This document shows, one piece after another, positions 9,561-18,133 of a stretch of 64,000 nt of DNA (within the stretch, counting starts at the first letter, position 1; each line of letters starts with the position of its first letter). Where the stretch lies: the NCBI RefSeq assembly GCF_002113125.1, contig NZ_NEJP01000015.1:124001-188000 (forward strand), given 5' to 3'. The position numbers and the translations under genes were made by a program. The notes below the pieces were generated by a model, which was given only the letters and a program-made list of their open reading frames with translations, had not been told where the DNA came from and did no database searches. Source of the stretch: Pseudomonas sp. B20(2017) (GTDB lineage Bacteria; Pseudomonadota; Gammaproteobacteria; Pseudomonadales; Pseudomonadaceae).

Positions 9561-11429
9561 TCACAGGGTTTTCATGAATTCGATCAGCGCACGCTTGTCG
9601 TCGTCCGACAGCGTCGTGCCGTACAGGTGACCGCTGTTGTGGTTGCCCTCCAGGCGCGTGTCGTAGGTGAAATCCGCCGAAGCCTTGGCCTGTGCGCCAC
9701 TGGTCACGAAGCCGACGTTGACCGGGTCGTAGACATCGGAACCGGTGATGAACACCTGCGGCCGTTTTTCCGGCGGTTGCAGCAAGTCCCACAGGGTCGG
9801 CACCGAACCGTTGTGCAGGTACGGCGCGCGCAGCCAGATGCCGTCGGTGGGCGTGTTGCTGTAGCTCTGGGTCTTGCGGTAGGCGCCGAAATCGAACGGC
9901 GGTTTCTTGAAGGTATGGAACGCCGCCACCAGCCCGGTAGTGAACGAGTTCAGCCGGTGCGGATCGGTGCCGAGCTGGTCGATGTTAGTGGTGACCTGCC
10001 CGGTGTCGACGCGACCGAAATCGTGACAACCCGCGCAGTTGGCCTCCCACACCGGTTTGCCCTGAGCGACCCTGGCCTGATCCAGCGCCCACGGCCACGC
10101 CGGCGCCGTGTGCCCGAGCAGCCAGTTGGTCACCCGGTTGAAGCTCGGCGGCAGCACCGATTCCGGCGTCGCGCCCACGGCCATCGCGGCAGCGTAGTTG
10201 CGCTCGTGGATCTTGTTGTTATTGCCGTCCCAGTGCAGGTACATCGATTCCCGGGGTTTCTGATTCCACACTTGCGGCAGATCGACGGTGCCGATGGTCG
10301 AGTCATCCGGGAAGCCGAACACCACCATTTTCGTCGGGTTGAAGGTGTCGGTGCGTCCCGGCCCCTGTTGCGGGCGCAGCTTCTGCCAGGCGTAGGCCTG
10401 CTTCTGTTTGAGCAGCGCGGTCTTGGCCATCGGGATGATCAGGTAACGGTTGTAGAGCTTCTCGAAAAAGCCCAGCTGGAACTTGCTGTTGATCGCCGCC
10501 ATCACCGCGTCGGTGGTGAATTTCGGATCGCTGGCGCAATCGTAGGCGAACCACTGGAAGGCTTGCAGTTGCAGGGTATTGGCCGGCGCGCTCGGCACAT
10601 TGACCGCGACGTCGCTGGCATTCGCCCGGTAGGAGCCGGTGTGACACAACGCGCAGTTCGGCTCGACGGTCGGATAACCGATCTGCCGCTTGGCCATCCC
10701 GATCGGCAGGTCCTTGCCGTTCTCGAACAGGAAACCGAAGACTTCCCAGCCGCCGGGTTTCGGCAGTTTTTCCGGGCACATCTGCGGCAATACCGAGAAC
10801 AGGTAATAGGGAATCCGCGCTTCGATGCCCAAACCAATCGCGGCGTATTTGTAGTGATCTTCGTCGGAGGCGTACTCCTGCTCCGGCACCACGCGCAGCA
10901 TCTGATACCAGGTCTGGTAACCGATGAACGCCAGCAGCGCCACAACGATCAGCGTGCCGACCTTGAACGCGTGACTCTGCCAATGCCGCGCCCACGCCGC
11001 GCGCCATTCGCGCCAGCCGTCACAGAGCAGCGCCAGTGGCCGGTTTTCAGGCGTGGTGCCGAGGTACAGCAGAATGCCGAGGATCAGGAAAAAGCTCAGG
11101 TCGCCCATCAGCATCGGCACGAACACCGAGCCCTGGCTGCTGGTGTTGATCAGGTAGATCCAGAACGCTACGGCGATCAACCGCGTCAGCACGCACAGCC
11201 AGGAATGCACCACGTAGCGCGGCGCGTTGAAGCCCGACGGCATGTAGAACACGCTGATGCCCACCAGCAGCATCCCGGCGTTTTCCAGCCACGGGTCGGA
11301 GAGTTGCGGCGGCAGGCCGACCGCCGATGTCAGCAACCCCGGCGCGAACAGCGCCGGGATCGCGAACACCATGTTCATCGCAATGCCGAGCCAGATGAAG
11401 CGTTGAAACCAGCGGATGTAGCTGTCCAT
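9561..11429 (-). CDS. Membrane-anchored dihaem cytochrome c
   Basis: A 622-residue protein with about five N-terminal membrane segments (including FIWLGIAMNMVFAIPALF, FVPMLMGDLSFFLILGILLY and VGTLIVVALLAFIGYQTW), followed by a periplasmic cytochrome c part. Two haem-binding CxxCH motifs are seen: CALCHTG about midway and CAGCHDFG nearer the C-terminus, in a region resembling di-haem cytochrome c peroxidase/thiol-oxidoreductase-like proteins. MDSYIRW at 11429 was chosen as start because AAGGAA lies nine bases upstream, while the ATG nine bases earlier has no spacing. It lies between the GMC fusion gene and the phosphoesterase. An electron-acceptor role for the GMC dehydrogenase is inferred from the operon. 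Confidence 0.85.
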   Translation of the reverse strand: MDSYIRWFQRFIWLGIAMNMVFAIPALFAPGLLTSAVGLPPQLSDPWLENAGMLLVGISVFYMPSGFNAPRYVVHSWLCVLTRLIAVAFWIYLINTSSQGSVFVPMLMGDLSFFLILGILLYLGTTPENRPLALLCDGWREWRAAWARHWQSHAFKVGTLIVVALLAFIGYQTWYQMLRVVPEQEYASDEDHYKYAAIGLGIEARIPYYLFSVLPQMCPEKLPKPGGWEVFGFLFENGKDLPIGMAKRQIGYPTVEPNCALCHTGSYRANASDVAVNVPSAPANTLQLQAFQWFAYDCASDPKFTTDAVMAAINSKFQLGFFEKLYNRYLIIPMAKTALLKQKQAYAWQKLRPQQGPGRTDTFNPTKMVVFGFPDDSTIGTVDLPQVWNQKPRESMYLHWDGNNNKIHERNYAAAMAVGATPESVLPPSFNRVTNWLLGHTAPAWPWALDQARVAQGKPVWEANCAGCHDFGRVDTGQVTTNIDQLGTDPHRLNSFTTGLVAAFHTFKKPPFDFGAYRKTQSYSNTPTDGIWLRAPYLHNGSVPTLWDLLQPPEKRPQVFITGSDVYDPVNVGFVTSGAQAKASADFTYDTRLEGNHNSGHLYGTTLSDDDKRALIEFMKTL

Positions 11430-11480
11430 GTCATCCATTTCCTTGTGCAAACCCGAGAGATGTATTGCCTGACCTACCGC

Positions 11481-11572
11481 CTTCGCGAGCAAGCCCGCTC
11501 CCACATTGGACTGGGGTGTCTGCTGACTTTGTGTCTGGCACAAAACCCTGTGGGAGCAGGCTTGCCCGCGAA
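11481..11572. repeat. REP palindrome pair inside an operon
   Basis: Opposed copies sit in the 163-bp gap between the GMC fusion gene and the cytochrome c gene. They are therefore within the presumed transcript and could trim or stabilise it. Confidence 0.85.
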
Positions 11573-11592
11573 GCGGACGACTCGGTCCGAGA

Positions 11593-14500
11593 TCAACCGA
11601 GGGCTGTTTTCTCCAGGTGTTCAAGGATGATCGGATACACATCAACCACCGCGTTCTTGCCGAACATGCAATCGATGTGGCCGTAACCCGGCACCACATG
11701 CCGGCTGTAACGTTCCGGCCCGTGCTTCTCGCAAACCCGCTGGTAGGTCTTGAGCGTGCTTTCAGGCAGATAACACTGGTTGTCGGCGCCGCTGATAAAA
11801 CAGATCGGCATGGTCAGCCGATCAAAGTGCGGCATGTACACGTCGTGCCCTTTGAAATCCACCAGATGCCCTTTGCGCACGATCAGCGCCAGGTGCTCAA
11901 AGGTCTCGATGTTCGACTCGCCGAACAGCTCGTGCAGGTTGTCGTGCAGCGTCTCGTTGAGGGTGTCGTGGCGGTACAGCGAGGCGTACATGAAGGTGAT
12001 GCGGTGGCACACCGGGTTGGTGCAATAGCCCTGGGCTTCGATCCGTGCGTAGCCGTTGAGCGCCTTGTCGTAGAGCCGGTTGAACCAGTTCTCCTTGCTG
12101 TCGGCGTAGGCAGTCATCGATTTGATACCGATCGCGTCGAGCATCCCCGGCAAGTGCAGACCGGCCTTGAGCCCCGTCGCCGTTGCGACCACCGTGTCGG
12201 CGGCGATCTGCGAGCAGACCACCGAGCGCACGCCCTGCAAACCGGCGAGCAGCGACATGAAGAACGTCGTGGCGCCGTAACAATGCACCACGCACTGCAC
12301 GTCCTTGGCTTGGGTTTCCTGCTGGATCTGCGCAATGGCGGCCTTGAAGTCGTACTGGGCGATCTGGTCGCCGTTCCATTCCTTCTTGCTCGCCGGCAGC
12401 AGGATGCTCACCCGGAAATCCAGCAGCCACACGTCGTAGTCGTGCTTGCAGAGAAACTCCAGCAGGTTGGTCTGGATGGTATCGGTGGAAAAGATATTCG
12501 AGCCCACACCCAGACCATGCACCAGCATCACCGGGCCTTTGCTGCCAGCCTGATAGCGGGTCAGACGCAACTGCACGCCATCTTCTGTGGAGAAGAAATG
12601 CACGGCCGGCGTCGGCGCATCCAGCGGCCGTTTCAACCGTGGCGGCGCGTCGGGGTTGAAGTATTTGTCGCCGGCAAACACGCCGCCGTAACTCTCCCAG
12701 AGGATCCCGGCGAAGAACTTGCCGAACCGCGCCAGCCCTTCGATGCGCTCGCGCTCGTTGCGCGCATTGAGGACCTTCATGGTGGTCATCTGTTTGGCGA
12801 AGTCGGTCGGCTTGATGTGCATCACGCCAGAGCCGATCACCTCGCCGGTCTTGTCCGGCCCGCGATACAGCGTGACGTAGAGGGTGCTGGTGTCGTGCCA
12901 GATATTCAGCACGCCGTTGTCTTCCGGCACGGTCTTGAAGGCGCTGAAGAAATAGTCGTTGCCGTCCTCGGCAGTCAGTTTCATGTCGTACTTCATGTGG
13001 CGCGTATCGACCTGCTGCTCGAACTGCTCGAACAGGTTGAACACACCGTTGCTGGCGGTCAGCGGTTCCGGCGACAGCGCCGGGGCGATCACCGTGCCGA
13101 CAATGGTCGCGGCGTGTTCCGGCTCCTTGATCATCCGGTTGAGGTCGTTGGCGGTGATGGTCAGGGTGAAGTCGATTGGCGAGTTGTCTGCCTCGCCGCG
13201 TTTGGCTGCCGCCTCGTAGACCTTCAGGTCGGTGCTTTGCGCAGCGGTGAAGGCGCGGGAGAAGTAGCCTTTCATGGTCTCGGTGAATTGCACGCCAAGG
13301 GTCGGTGGCACCGGTTGTTTGCGCGGTGCCGAGGGCAATGTGTAATCGATCTTCCAGCCCCGGTCGGCGGCCAGCAGGCCCATGTTGCGCTCGCTCACGG
13401 CGGAGATGGTCAGCAGTGGGTTGACTGCCAGTGACGTCGGGATCACTGCGCCGTCGGTCACGTACAGGTTGGCGTAGACATCGGTGCCACTGGCGCCGCT
13501 GAACACCTGGCCCTTGTGGTTGACCACGCCTTGCGCGGCGTCTTCGCCCATCACGCAGCCGCCCAGCGGATGCACCGAGACGATGCTGTGCTTGAGCAGC
13601 TTGGTCCAGATCGGATTCTCGACCCAGATCCCGCCCAGGGCTTTGGTGCTCTGGTACAGCCGTTCGTTGCCGATCTTGAAGTTTTCCTGCTCCCCGACGC
13701 CCGGCCAGTCGATGCGCAGTTGATCCTTGCTGTCGAGGACCATGCGTCCCTGGCCGCTGTCGTGGCTCATGATCAGGTAGGTCTGCATGTTGTGCAGCGC
13801 GCCGTGATAAGGGCCGCGCAGAAAGCTTTCCGCTTCGCGCTCCTTGTACTTCACTTTGCCGCTGAAGCTGTCGTCGGTGGGCTTGCCGATCATCTCGGCG
13901 AACCCGGCCATCGCCGGCACCATCGGCCGACCGAGTGCGCCGGGGATCGAACCTTCCTCGATGACCATGCGACTGCTGCGGTCACCCTCGGTGCGCATGT
14001 CGATGATCGAGGTGATGCACGGGCCGACCGGTTGCAGTTCCTTGGCCGAATGCGCGCCGAAACCGATGCCGTTGATGGTCTGCTCGCAGTTATGGCCGAA
14101 GCCGAGGATGTCGCCGTTGCCGCTCATGTTCTCGCCGAGCTGGCCGGACATCGCCAGGCCTTTGTCCCGCGAACGCAGCAGAATTTCAGTGGAGCCGAGG
14201 GTGCCGGCGGACACCACCACGATGTCGGCTTTCACGAACAGCGTCGGCGCGTCGAACTTCTCGCGGCCGCTGTCGAGGTATTGGAAGTGCACGATCCAGC
14301 CGTTGCCGTCGCGCTCCAGATGCCGCACCTGGGCCTGGCAGAAAATCTCCGCGCCGTGATTGGTGGCGTCCGGCAGGTAGTTCATCAGCGTGGTGTTCTT
14401 GGCCTTGTTGTTACAGCCCGAAACGCAGTCGCCGCAGTGGTTGCACGGCAGTTGCTCGACGCCGACGTGGTTGAGGTTGTTGGGCAGTTTGTCGAAGGTC

Positions 14501-15045
14501 ACATTGATTGGCGGCTTGTAGAAGTGCGCGCCTTGCTTGAGGAAGTCTGCGGATTTTTTGTTGGCGTCGAGTTTCGGCAGGTTTGGCGCGGTGCTCGGGT
14601 AGGGGTTGGGTTTGAGCATCTCCCGGGCCCTTTCGTAACCCGCCTTGAGCAGGCCGTCGTGGTCCTCGCGCACCGCCAACGGCCAGCGTGGATCCTTGAA
14701 CACATCGGCTGTCGGTTCCAGCGAGACGTTGGCATTGATCAGCGACGTACCGCCGAGGCCGCAACCGACCACCACGTTCTGCTGCGCGTTGACGTGCAGA
14801 TCGAACAACCCGGTACGCGAGCCGATATGGCCGTCCGGATCATGTACCTGCAACTCCTCGGTCGCGGCGATCATGGTGTTGGGGTATTCGCCGGGCTGAA
14901 TCTCCCGACCGCGTTCCAGCAGACAGACCTGTTTACCGGCCCGGGACAGGCGCGACGCGGCAATGCCGCCGCCATACCCGGAGCCGATGACGATCACGTC
15001 GTAGTGTTCCTTGATTTCGCTGATGGGCGTTGCGATCCGTGTCAT
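11593..15045 (-). CDS. GMC oxidoreductase fused to an alpha/beta hydrolase
   Basis: An 1150-residue fusion. Residues 1-570 form a GMC/cholesterol-oxidase-like flavoprotein: FAD motif VIGSGYGGGIAASRL at 18-33, GCGLGGTSLIN at 94-104 and the catalytic-region HPLGGC at 492-497. A ferredoxin-like spacing of cysteines occurs at 201, 204, 207 and 211 (CNHCGDCVSGC), compatible with an iron-sulphur cluster. Residues 580-760 form a linker region of unknown fold. Residues 810-1150 are an alpha/beta hydrolase: oxyanion strand VHGLG at 842-846, nucleophile elbow VHCYG at 920-924 with Cys922 where serine is usual, likely acid Asp1088 and His1123. No signal peptide is seen. First gene of a three-gene operon; the substrate is unknown, possibly a sterol- or lipid-like ester. 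Confidence 0.87.
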   Translation of the reverse strand: MTRIATPISEIKEHYDVIVIGSGYGGGIAASRLSRAGKQVCLLERGREIQPGEYPNTMIAATEELQVHDPDGHIGSRTGLFDLHVNAQQNVVVGCGLGGTSLINANVSLEPTADVFKDPRWPLAVREDHDGLLKAGYERAREMLKPNPYPSTAPNLPKLDANKKSADFLKQGAHFYKPPINVTFDKLPNNLNHVGVEQLPCNHCGDCVSGCNNKAKNTTLMNYLPDATNHGAEIFCQAQVRHLERDGNGWIVHFQYLDSGREKFDAPTLFVKADIVVVSAGTLGSTEILLRSRDKGLAMSGQLGENMSGNGDILGFGHNCEQTINGIGFGAHSAKELQPVGPCITSIIDMRTEGDRSSRMVIEEGSIPGALGRPMVPAMAGFAEMIGKPTDDSFSGKVKYKEREAESFLRGPYHGALHNMQTYLIMSHDSGQGRMVLDSKDQLRIDWPGVGEQENFKIGNERLYQSTKALGGIWVENPIWTKLLKHSIVSVHPLGGCVMGEDAAQGVVNHKGQVFSGASGTDVYANLYVTDGAVIPTSLAVNPLLTISAVSERNMGLLAADRGWKIDYTLPSAPRKQPVPPTLGVQFTETMKGYFSRAFTAAQSTDLKVYEAAAKRGEADNSPIDFTLTITANDLNRMIKEPEHAATIVGTVIAPALSPEPLTASNGVFNLFEQFEQQVDTRHMKYDMKLTAEDGNDYFFSAFKTVPEDNGVLNIWHDTSTLYVTLYRGPDKTGEVIGSGVMHIKPTDFAKQMTTMKVLNARNERERIEGLARFGKFFAGILWESYGGVFAGDKYFNPDAPPRLKRPLDAPTPAVHFFSTEDGVQLRLTRYQAGSKGPVMLVHGLGVGSNIFSTDTIQTNLLEFLCKHDYDVWLLDFRVSILLPASKKEWNGDQIAQYDFKAAIAQIQQETQAKDVQCVVHCYGATTFFMSLLAGLQGVRSVVCSQIAADTVVATATGLKAGLHLPGMLDAIGIKSMTAYADSKENWFNRLYDKALNGYARIEAQGYCTNPVCHRITFMYASLYRHDTLNETLHDNLHELFGESNIETFEHLALIVRKGHLVDFKGHDVYMPHFDRLTMPICFISGADNQCYLPESTLKTYQRVCEKHGPERYSRHVVPGYGHIDCMFGKNAVVDVYPIILEHLEKTALG

Positions 15046-15392
15046 GAGGGGGTTCCTCTCTCAGGCAGATGGGGCAACTCTGCGGTTGCCTGCAATCAAT
15101 GGGCGAACGGGCACCTGGCCTCGGGGAAATCCCGACGGCAGTACAGCGGTTTGGGCAGGAATCAGGCGCTACAGACGGGCGTGCTGATTGGCGGCACGAC
15201 GCAACGTGCGCTTGCGCGGCGAAGGTGCCGGCAGAGCGCGGAGCGTGCAGGGACTGAGGGGTAAGCGGTGGGCCCGGGTATCCATCACGCGTTCTCCCTG
15301 AACCAGATGTGGATAAGTGACAGCTGTCCTTGTGCCATTGCAGTGAAGACAGGCACCGGATCGAAGTCAAGGCAGGTTTTTAGAACTGTATG

Positions 15393-16010
15393 AAATCTGA
15401 TCAATTGCCTTTCGGACTAAGCACGACGGGGGTTGCCGGGTTTGGCGAACAAGTTATCCACATAGCCACCCACAGCTAATGGGGACAACTGTGGATGACA
15501 TGGAAAAATAATCGGGGGTTTGTGAAGAAAAACCGTGACTTATCCAGAAGCAGGGTTTCCATTAGCGATTGATTGTTTTTTGATCAATCCGCTACACGGC
15601 ACGTATTACGTGGATTACAGAGGATGGCGAACACCTTATCCACAGAAGCGCCAACAGAGTTCGGGGGTAACTTGAAGAGTGCTGTGGAAAAGCGCGGGAG
15701 GCGTTGATAATTCGGAGTTGGCGTGGGGATTCGCGGTTAAAAGGCTGAATTGAGCGTTTTTTAATCAGAGCGTTGTAAGCCTCGGTTTATATGGCTCTTA
15801 GCGGGTAGCGAACATCTTATCCACAGAAGCGCCAACAGAGATTGGGGGCAAGTCTGGGATTTGCTCTGGGGAAAAACCAGGAAAAAACCGCGAGTCAGGC
15901 TGGTTGTTTTTTGATCTGGGGGCTGGAGGGCTTGATTGGCGTGGGGTGCAGGGAGGGGCGAACACGTTATCCACAGATCCGCCAACAGGGATTGTGGGTA
16001 AACATACCGC
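15393..16010 (+). repeat. Diverged tandem repeats, each carrying a perfect DnaA box
   Basis: Four imperfect direct repeats. TTATCCACA occurs at 15454-15462, 15636-15644, 15817-15825 and 15967-15975, giving periods of 182, 181 and 150 bp. In each unit GCGAACA stands just before the box. In the last three a CGCCAACAG block starts a few bases after it, with a diverged match in the first. In the last three units a GTTTTTT anchor lies exactly 61 bp upstream of the box (15575, 15756, 15906). The first unit also holds near-boxes TGTGGATGA (15490-15498) and TTATCCAGA (15540-15548). All main boxes face the same way. Confidence 0.88.
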
Positions 16011-16020
16011 AAGCTTCAAA

Positions 16021-16110
16021 TGTGGGAGCGAGCCTGCTCGCGATGGCGTTGGGTCAGCCGGCACGTCTGTCAACGGGCAGTCCGCTATCGCGAGCAGGCT
16101 CGCTCCCACA
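16021..16110. repeat. REP palindrome pair
   Basis: GTGGGAGCGAGCCTGCTCGCGAT and its inverse, directly after the last DnaA-box repeat and 22 bp beyond the etfB stop codon. Probably the 3' end structure of the dgc-etf transcript. Confidence 0.9.
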
Positions 16111-16132
16111 GGGGGATTTTCGGTTCGGTGTA

Positions 16133-16903
16133 TTAACGGACAACACCTTCTTCGATCAGCAGCTTGAGAATGGCTTCAGCACCGGCCTGCGCCGTCGCGC
16201 CTTTCAGCACCTGGCCCCCTCCCCCACTGGCCTTGGCCGTCGCCGCCTTCATCCGATCCGCCCCGCTCTTGGCTTTGATCACCTTCAACCGTTTCGGCCG
16301 AGGCTTGGCCGGTTGCAAGGTCGCCACCGCCAGCAATTCGTCGTCCACCACTTCCACATCTTCTGCCTGCAGAACACCACGCCGCGCCGGGCCATAAGCA
16401 CTTTGCCGAGGCTTGGGCGCGGCGTTATCCACAGTCGCGAGAAATGGCAGTCGCACCTTCAGCCGGCGCCGCTGCCCACGGGGCAACGCTTGCAGCACCA
16501 GCGCCGAACCGTCGTTGATCGACTCGACCTGCGCCAATCCAACCACCAGCGGCCAGCCCAGCCCTTCGGCCAGCAGGAACGGCAGCATCCCCGAGCCTTC
16601 GCCGGTTTCCGCCTGGCTGCCGGTCAGTACGACCTGGGCACCGGCATCACGCAGATACTCGGTCAACGCCGGCAACGCATCCGCACCGGCCGGTTGTTCC
16701 AGCACATGCATTTGTTCCAGACCCATGCCCAGATAAGCGCGCAGCGCAGGTTCCGCAATGTCCCCGGCGTGCAGCACTTGCAGGTTATCCCCAGCCAGCT
16801 GCAAGCCGAGTTCCACCGCGCGGGCGTCCTGGTCGGCGCGGCGTGGGCGGCCGGAGGTCGGGTGGGCGCCGATTGAAACCAGACTGATGATCTTTGTGCT
16901 CAT
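16133..16903 (-). CDS. etfB: Electron transfer flavoprotein subunit beta, dimethylglycine pathway
   Basis: Beta subunit of an ETF heterodimer, a soluble FAD/AMP carrier that takes electrons from dimethylglycine dehydrogenase. The 256 residues follow the ETF-beta pattern: an N-terminal alternating alpha/beta domain, the VVLTGSQAETGEGSGMLPFLLAEGLGWP segment (AMP-binding and beta-signature region) and a basic C-terminal part. It begins nine bases after the etfA stop and closes the operon. The paralogue is distinct from the general fatty-acid ETF found elsewhere in pseudomonads. A perfect TTATCCACA lies inside the coding sequence at 16425-16433. Confidence 0.9.
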   Translation of the reverse strand: MSTKIISLVSIGAHPTSGRPRRADQDARAVELGLQLAGDNLQVLHAGDIAEPALRAYLGMGLEQMHVLEQPAGADALPALTEYLRDAGAQVVLTGSQAETGEGSGMLPFLLAEGLGWPLVVGLAQVESINDGSALVLQALPRGQRRRLKVRLPFLATVDNAAPKPRQSAYGPARRGVLQAEDVEVVDDELLAVATLQPAKPRPKRLKVIKAKSGADRMKAATAKASGGGGQVLKGATAQAGAEAILKLLIEEGVVR

Positions 16904-17636
16904 AACCGTTCCTTAAGCCGCATCGCGCTTGGCTTCGTTGCGGTAAGCCTCTACCGCCGCGATCAAGGCCTGAAGAATTTCCGCGCTTTCGCCGATCACC
17001 GACAGGTCGGCACGCTTGATCATGTCGCAACCCGGATCGAGGTTGATCGCCACCACCTTGTCGCAGGCTCCGATGCCTTGCAGGTGCTGGATCGCCCCGG
17101 AAATCCCCACGGCCACGTAAACCCGCGCGGTAACCCAAGTGCCGGACGCACCGACCTGACGGTCGCGAGCCATGAAGCCGTCGTCCACCGCCACCCGCGA
17201 AGCGCCTTCGGTGGCGCCGAGGGCTGCGGCAGTCCTGTGGAAAAGCTCCCAGTCCTTGACCCCGTTGCCGCCGGAGAAGATGAACTCGGCTTCGGCCATT
17301 GGAATCGCTGCCGGGTCCACCGCCACTGCGCCCAGATCCTCGATCCGCGACAGGCTGCGCGCGACGGGTGTGGATAACTCCACCGGCAACGCTTCGTGAC
17401 GGGTTTCGCTGACCGGTTCGGCGCACTCGGCGGACGCCAGAATCAGCCGTGCGACCGGGCGGGCGAGATCCTGCAACCCGGCACCGGCGCGGCCAATGCA
17501 TTCCTGATCCTTGACCTGCCACACCCGCGTGGCCGGGCGCTCGCCCAGCGCCGCCGCGAAGCGCCGACCGAGTTCGCCGCCACCGCTGCGGCTGTCCGGC
17601 AGCAGCCAGTGACGCGGGTTGAACTGGTTATCCACA
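16425..17636. other. Perfect DnaA boxes inside the etf coding sequences
   Basis: TTATCCACA at 16425-16433 (in etfB) and 17628-17636 (in etfA), and the inverse TGTGGATAA at 17369-17377 (in etfA). They continue the cluster of the adjacent non-coding region, giving eight perfect 9-mers within 15308-17636. The only other perfect copy I noticed in the window is at 25890-25898, inside cdhR. Confidence 0.8.
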
Positions 17637-18133
17637 GCCCGCAGGCCCTGGATCCGTTGTTCCGGTGCATAACCGCTGAATTCTTCGCCTTCCAGCACCA
17701 GCAAGCGGTCAACGCCCGCCGTGGCAAAAGCGTTTTCCTTGTGCTCGCCGAACACCACGACCAACACCGCGCCGTCGCTGCCGGCCAGTTGATGAGCCAG
17801 ACCGAGCAGGTCGCGGTCGTGGCTGCTCAAGCGGCCGCCGACCATGTCGGGCACCACGCTGATATAGAACGCCGGCGCCGGCACCTGATGCAGCGGCAAT
17901 TGCACTTCCACCGCTGCCGAACGTTTGACAGCCCCGCCCTGCTGGGCGCCGCTGCGGTCGATGCGCTTGATGCCGTTCGGCCCGATGAAGCCGATGCCGT
18001 GCAGGTTCTTGCGGATGATCCCGTTGGGGCCCATCCAGCTGTGTTGCGCCGGTTGCATGGCCGCGTGCAGCGGGTGCAGGCGGTTGCGTGCGATCCATTC
18101 GGCGCGGGGGTCGCGGCGGATAATGTCGCTCAT
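16913..18133 (-). CDS. etfA: Electron transfer flavoprotein subunit alpha, dimethylglycine pathway
   Basis: Alpha subunit partner of EtfB, binding FAD in its C-terminal half. At 406 residues it is longer than the general EtfA (about 310) because of an N-terminal extension containing WMGPNGIIRKNLHGIGFIGPNGIKR, typical of the choline-pathway paralogue. The FAD region is seen in FSGGNGVKDWELFHRTAAALGA, ASGTWVTARVYVAVGISGAIQHL and VAINLDPGCDMIKRADLSVIG, the latter three matching ETF-alpha consensus. Its ATG shares one base with the dgcB stop codon (TGATG), suggesting translational coupling. Electrons from DgcA/DgcB probably pass through this ETF to quinone. Confidence 0.92.
   Translation of the reverse strand: MSDIIRRDPRAEWIARNRLHPLHAAMQPAQHSWMGPNGIIRKNLHGIGFIGPNGIKRIDRSGAQQGGAVKRSAAVEVQLPLHQVPAPAFYISVVPDMVGGRLSSHDRDLLGLAHQLAGSDGAVLVVVFGEHKENAFATAGVDRLLVLEGEEFSGYAPEQRIQGLRAVDNQFNPRHWLLPDSRSGGGELGRRFAAALGERPATRVWQVKDQECIGRAGAGLQDLARPVARLILASAECAEPVSETRHEALPVELSTPVARSLSRIEDLGAVAVDPAAIPMAEAEFIFSGGNGVKDWELFHRTAAALGATEGASRVAVDDGFMARDRQVGASGTWVTARVYVAVGISGAIQHLQGIGACDKVVAINLDPGCDMIKRADLSVIGESAEILQALIAAVEAYRNEAKRDAA

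Larger units (their letters stand above)
15046..16132. other. 1.1-kb non-coding region between etfB and the GMC operon
   Basis: No credible reading frame on either strand. It should contain the promoter of the minus-strand GMC operon near its left end and the end of the etf transcript at its right end. The middle is filled by the tandem DnaA-box repeats described separately, and a REP pair occupies 16021-16110. A 13-base palindrome CACGTATTACGTG lies at 15600-15612. A further perfect box in the opposite orientation (TGTGGATAA) is at 15308-15316. Confidence 0.85.

Noticed and set aside
9627..11630. 667-codon open frame antisense to the cytochrome c gene
   Set aside because: No recognisable domain and unusual residue make-up (Arg/His/Gln rich). 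The opposite strand carries two CxxCH motifs and membrane segments.
15308..16010. Possibility that the DnaA-box array is the chromosomal origin
   Set aside because: No dnaA, rpmH or dnaN nearby and no obvious AT-rich unwinding element beside the boxes; a secondary DnaA-binding locus fits better.
15842..16876. Open frame of 344 codons running across the REP pair and antisense etfB
   Set aside because: Includes REP-encoded sequence and the antisense of etfB; no family resemblance.
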